Shown one piece after another: positions 62,901 through 64,000 of a stretch of 64,000 nt of DNA. Below the pieces are notes generated by a model that saw only the letters and a program-made list of their open reading frames with translations, was not told where the DNA came from and did no database searches. Origin of the DNA: Pseudopyrenochaeta lycopersici (taxonomy: Eukaryota; Ascomycota; Dothideomycetes; Pleosporales; Pseudopyrenochaetaceae). Position numbers and translations under genes: made by a program. Position 1 is the stretch's first letter, and the number at the start of each line of letters is the position of its first letter. Location of the stretch: assembly GCA_003313425.1 (NCBI GenBank), contig NHZP01000058.1:124001-188000 (forward strand). Direction: 5' to 3'.

Positions 62901-63481
62901 GCCGCAAGCGACTCCCACTCATCAACAATCGTGACACCAGCGTCGCCCAAGTCTGCTCATCCTTCTTATCCTAGACATATTCAGGGTTCTCCTTGGTGTT
63001 GCGGCTGAACGGTCCAGACTTTTCTTAGCTTATCTTATCACTGCGTTAGCCTGCCGAGACGGATTGCGTTAGCACGCTTGCCTCCCGGACTTGCACGCAC
63101 GCACCGACACCGAACTCAGGACGCGACCGCCAGCAGCCGTCCGAGTGCCCGCTGCGACCACGACACCCATCACCGCCGTCCATCGAGGCTCGTCTCCGAC
63201 CGCCGCACGCCCGTGTGTACAGCCGCCGGCCTTCGCCTGTTGTGCCGCAAGTCGCAGTCGCAGTCGCAGTCGCAGTCGCAGTCCGCTGCGAAACTCGTCG
63301 CTAGCGCCCGACCTCGTCATCGCCAGCGCGCTTCCCACGACCCACGCCCAATATCCTCACCGTCCCGGCACCGACCGCGAACTGCCCATACGACGCTGCG
63401 CATAGCGTCGCGAGCGCGCGCTTCACTCCGGAGGGTGTTTGTACCCCGGCCGGAGTGTGTCCTGAGCCTCTCTCCTTTAGC
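59912..63481. other. Long gene-free stretch between divergent Med22 and PP4R3 genes
   Basis: 3.6 kb of balanced composition without RIP signature. Only short, mutually overlapping ORFs are present (for example 60,360-60,620 and 61,436-61,774), several lacking ATG, none with a recognised domain. The right 500 bp become GC-rich and are probably the promoter and 5' leader of the PP4R3 gene. A long non-coding RNA or an unrecognised multi-exon gene cannot be ruled out. Confidence 0.5.
63251..63282. repeat. Hexanucleotide microsatellite (GTCGCA)5
   Basis: Five perfect copies plus two bases, about 200 bp before the PP4R3 start codon. It creates shadow ORFs with Arg-Ser or Gln-Ser runs. Confidence 0.95.
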
Positions 63482-64000
63482 ATGGCGTTGAATACGCCAC
63501 CAGCGAACGATCGGAAGCGCGTCAAAGTCTACGAGCTCAAGAACAATGACTGGTTCGACAGGGGCACGGGATTCTGCAGAGGCGTAGTAGCAAGTGTACG
63601 TCGACCCCCCCAGGCCCGGCTCTCGAGGCGCAAATCTGCGCTGCTGCCATGCCATCAGCGTCTGCAGGCGCCGCACTGTGCTGGGCTAACTTGTGCGACC
63701 ACAGCCAGAGGAAGCGAGAATCGTCGTTGTGTCCGAAGACGACCAGGCGCGACAGCTGCTCGAGACACGAATCTCCAAAGACGACGGCTACCAGAAACAG
63801 CAAGGTAAGAGCGCGTCAATCTCCGCTCCAGTCGCCGTGGCTCACCGTGTGCAGACACCCTGATAGTATGGACCGAGCAGAATGGCACCGACATGGCCCT
63901 CAGCTTCCAGGAGCCCGAGGGCTGCGCCAGCATATGGTGAGTAGCCAGAGCCGTCGACACGGAGGTCAAAGCGCTGATACAGCACAGGGATTTTGTGAAT
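63482..64000 (+). CDS. psy2: PP4 regulatory subunit 3 (Psy2/SMEK), N-terminal exons, cut by window end
   Basis: Exons 63,482-63,595; 63,705-63,804; 63,855-63,936; and 63,988 onward, with GT-AG introns. The joined product starts [20 protein letters not shown] and goes on through [54 protein letters not shown], and [17 protein letters not shown]. This is the PH/EVH1-like N-terminal domain of the regulatory subunit of protein phosphatase 4, which selects substrates in DNA-damage and checkpoint recovery. The QKQQDTLIVW and ALSFQE blocks are diagnostic. Most of the protein (SMEK and armadillo-like parts) lies beyond the window. Confidence 0.93.

Noticed and set aside
63078..63491. 137- and 104-codon ORFs with Gln-Ser or Arg-Ser runs
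   Set aside because: They are generated by the (GTCGCA)n microsatellite in the leader of the PP4R3 gene.

Overview
The window reads as nuclear DNA of a filamentous ascomycete (Pezizomycotina; a Pleosporales-type fungus is my inference). The genes have short GT-AG introns of about 45-75 nt with CTAAC-like branch points. The gene set is typical of filamentous fungi: SAT4/PTH11-like rhodopsin protein, fungal-type catalase-peroxidase, CLC channel, Med22 and PP4R3/Psy2. The other half is an AT-rich block with the signature of repeat-induced point mutation (RIP): TpA excess, CpA/TpG depletion, and CAG/CAA/TGG turned into stops.

Layout. About 1-40,140 is a gene-poor AT-rich compartment made almost wholly of transposons. 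At the far left are a pogo/Fot1 transposase relic, a minus-strand Ty3/gypsy element (F), the 3' end of a second copy of gypsy A, a 477-bp MITE, a Copia 3' fragment with its LTR, and an inverted-repeat element rich in telomere-like words. From 9,372 to 39,460 lies one gypsy element (A, minus strand, about 6.5 kb when its inserts are removed). It was opened three times: by gypsy B in its 3' LTR (9,728-16,764), by a small Gag-only LTR element C (17,045-20,463), and by gypsy D (21,001-34,104). Gypsy D was itself opened by Copia E inside its reverse transcriptase (23,662-28,955). All five insertions are framed by matching 4-5 bp target-site duplications visible in the sequence.

Element C stands out. 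It is not RIP-mutated, keeps an intact 735-codon Gag-like ORF, has terminal repeats of only about 50 bp, and has a polypurine tract next to the right repeat. Gypsies A, B and D each also carry, between integrase and the 3' LTR, a relic of an antisense ORF encoding a coiled-coil protein; in B it has a Cys motif in front.

About 40,140-64,000 is the GC-balanced gene compartment. In order: a rhodopsin-domain gene with apparent frameshifts (+, 42,063-43,506), a CBM48 tail-anchored protein (-, 44,066-46,495), a CLC chloride channel/transporter (-, 47,434-50,331), a zinc alcohol dehydrogenase (-, 50,665-51,899), catalase-peroxidase katG divergent from the dehydrogenase (+, 53,065-55,445), a class 3 lipase (+, 56,554-58,455), Mediator subunit 22 (-, 59,242-59,911), and the 5' end of PP4 regulatory subunit 3/Psy2 (+, 63,482 to the window end). 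These genes do not form an obvious pathway or cluster; they look like ordinary euchromatic neighbours of a RIP-inactivated transposon island.
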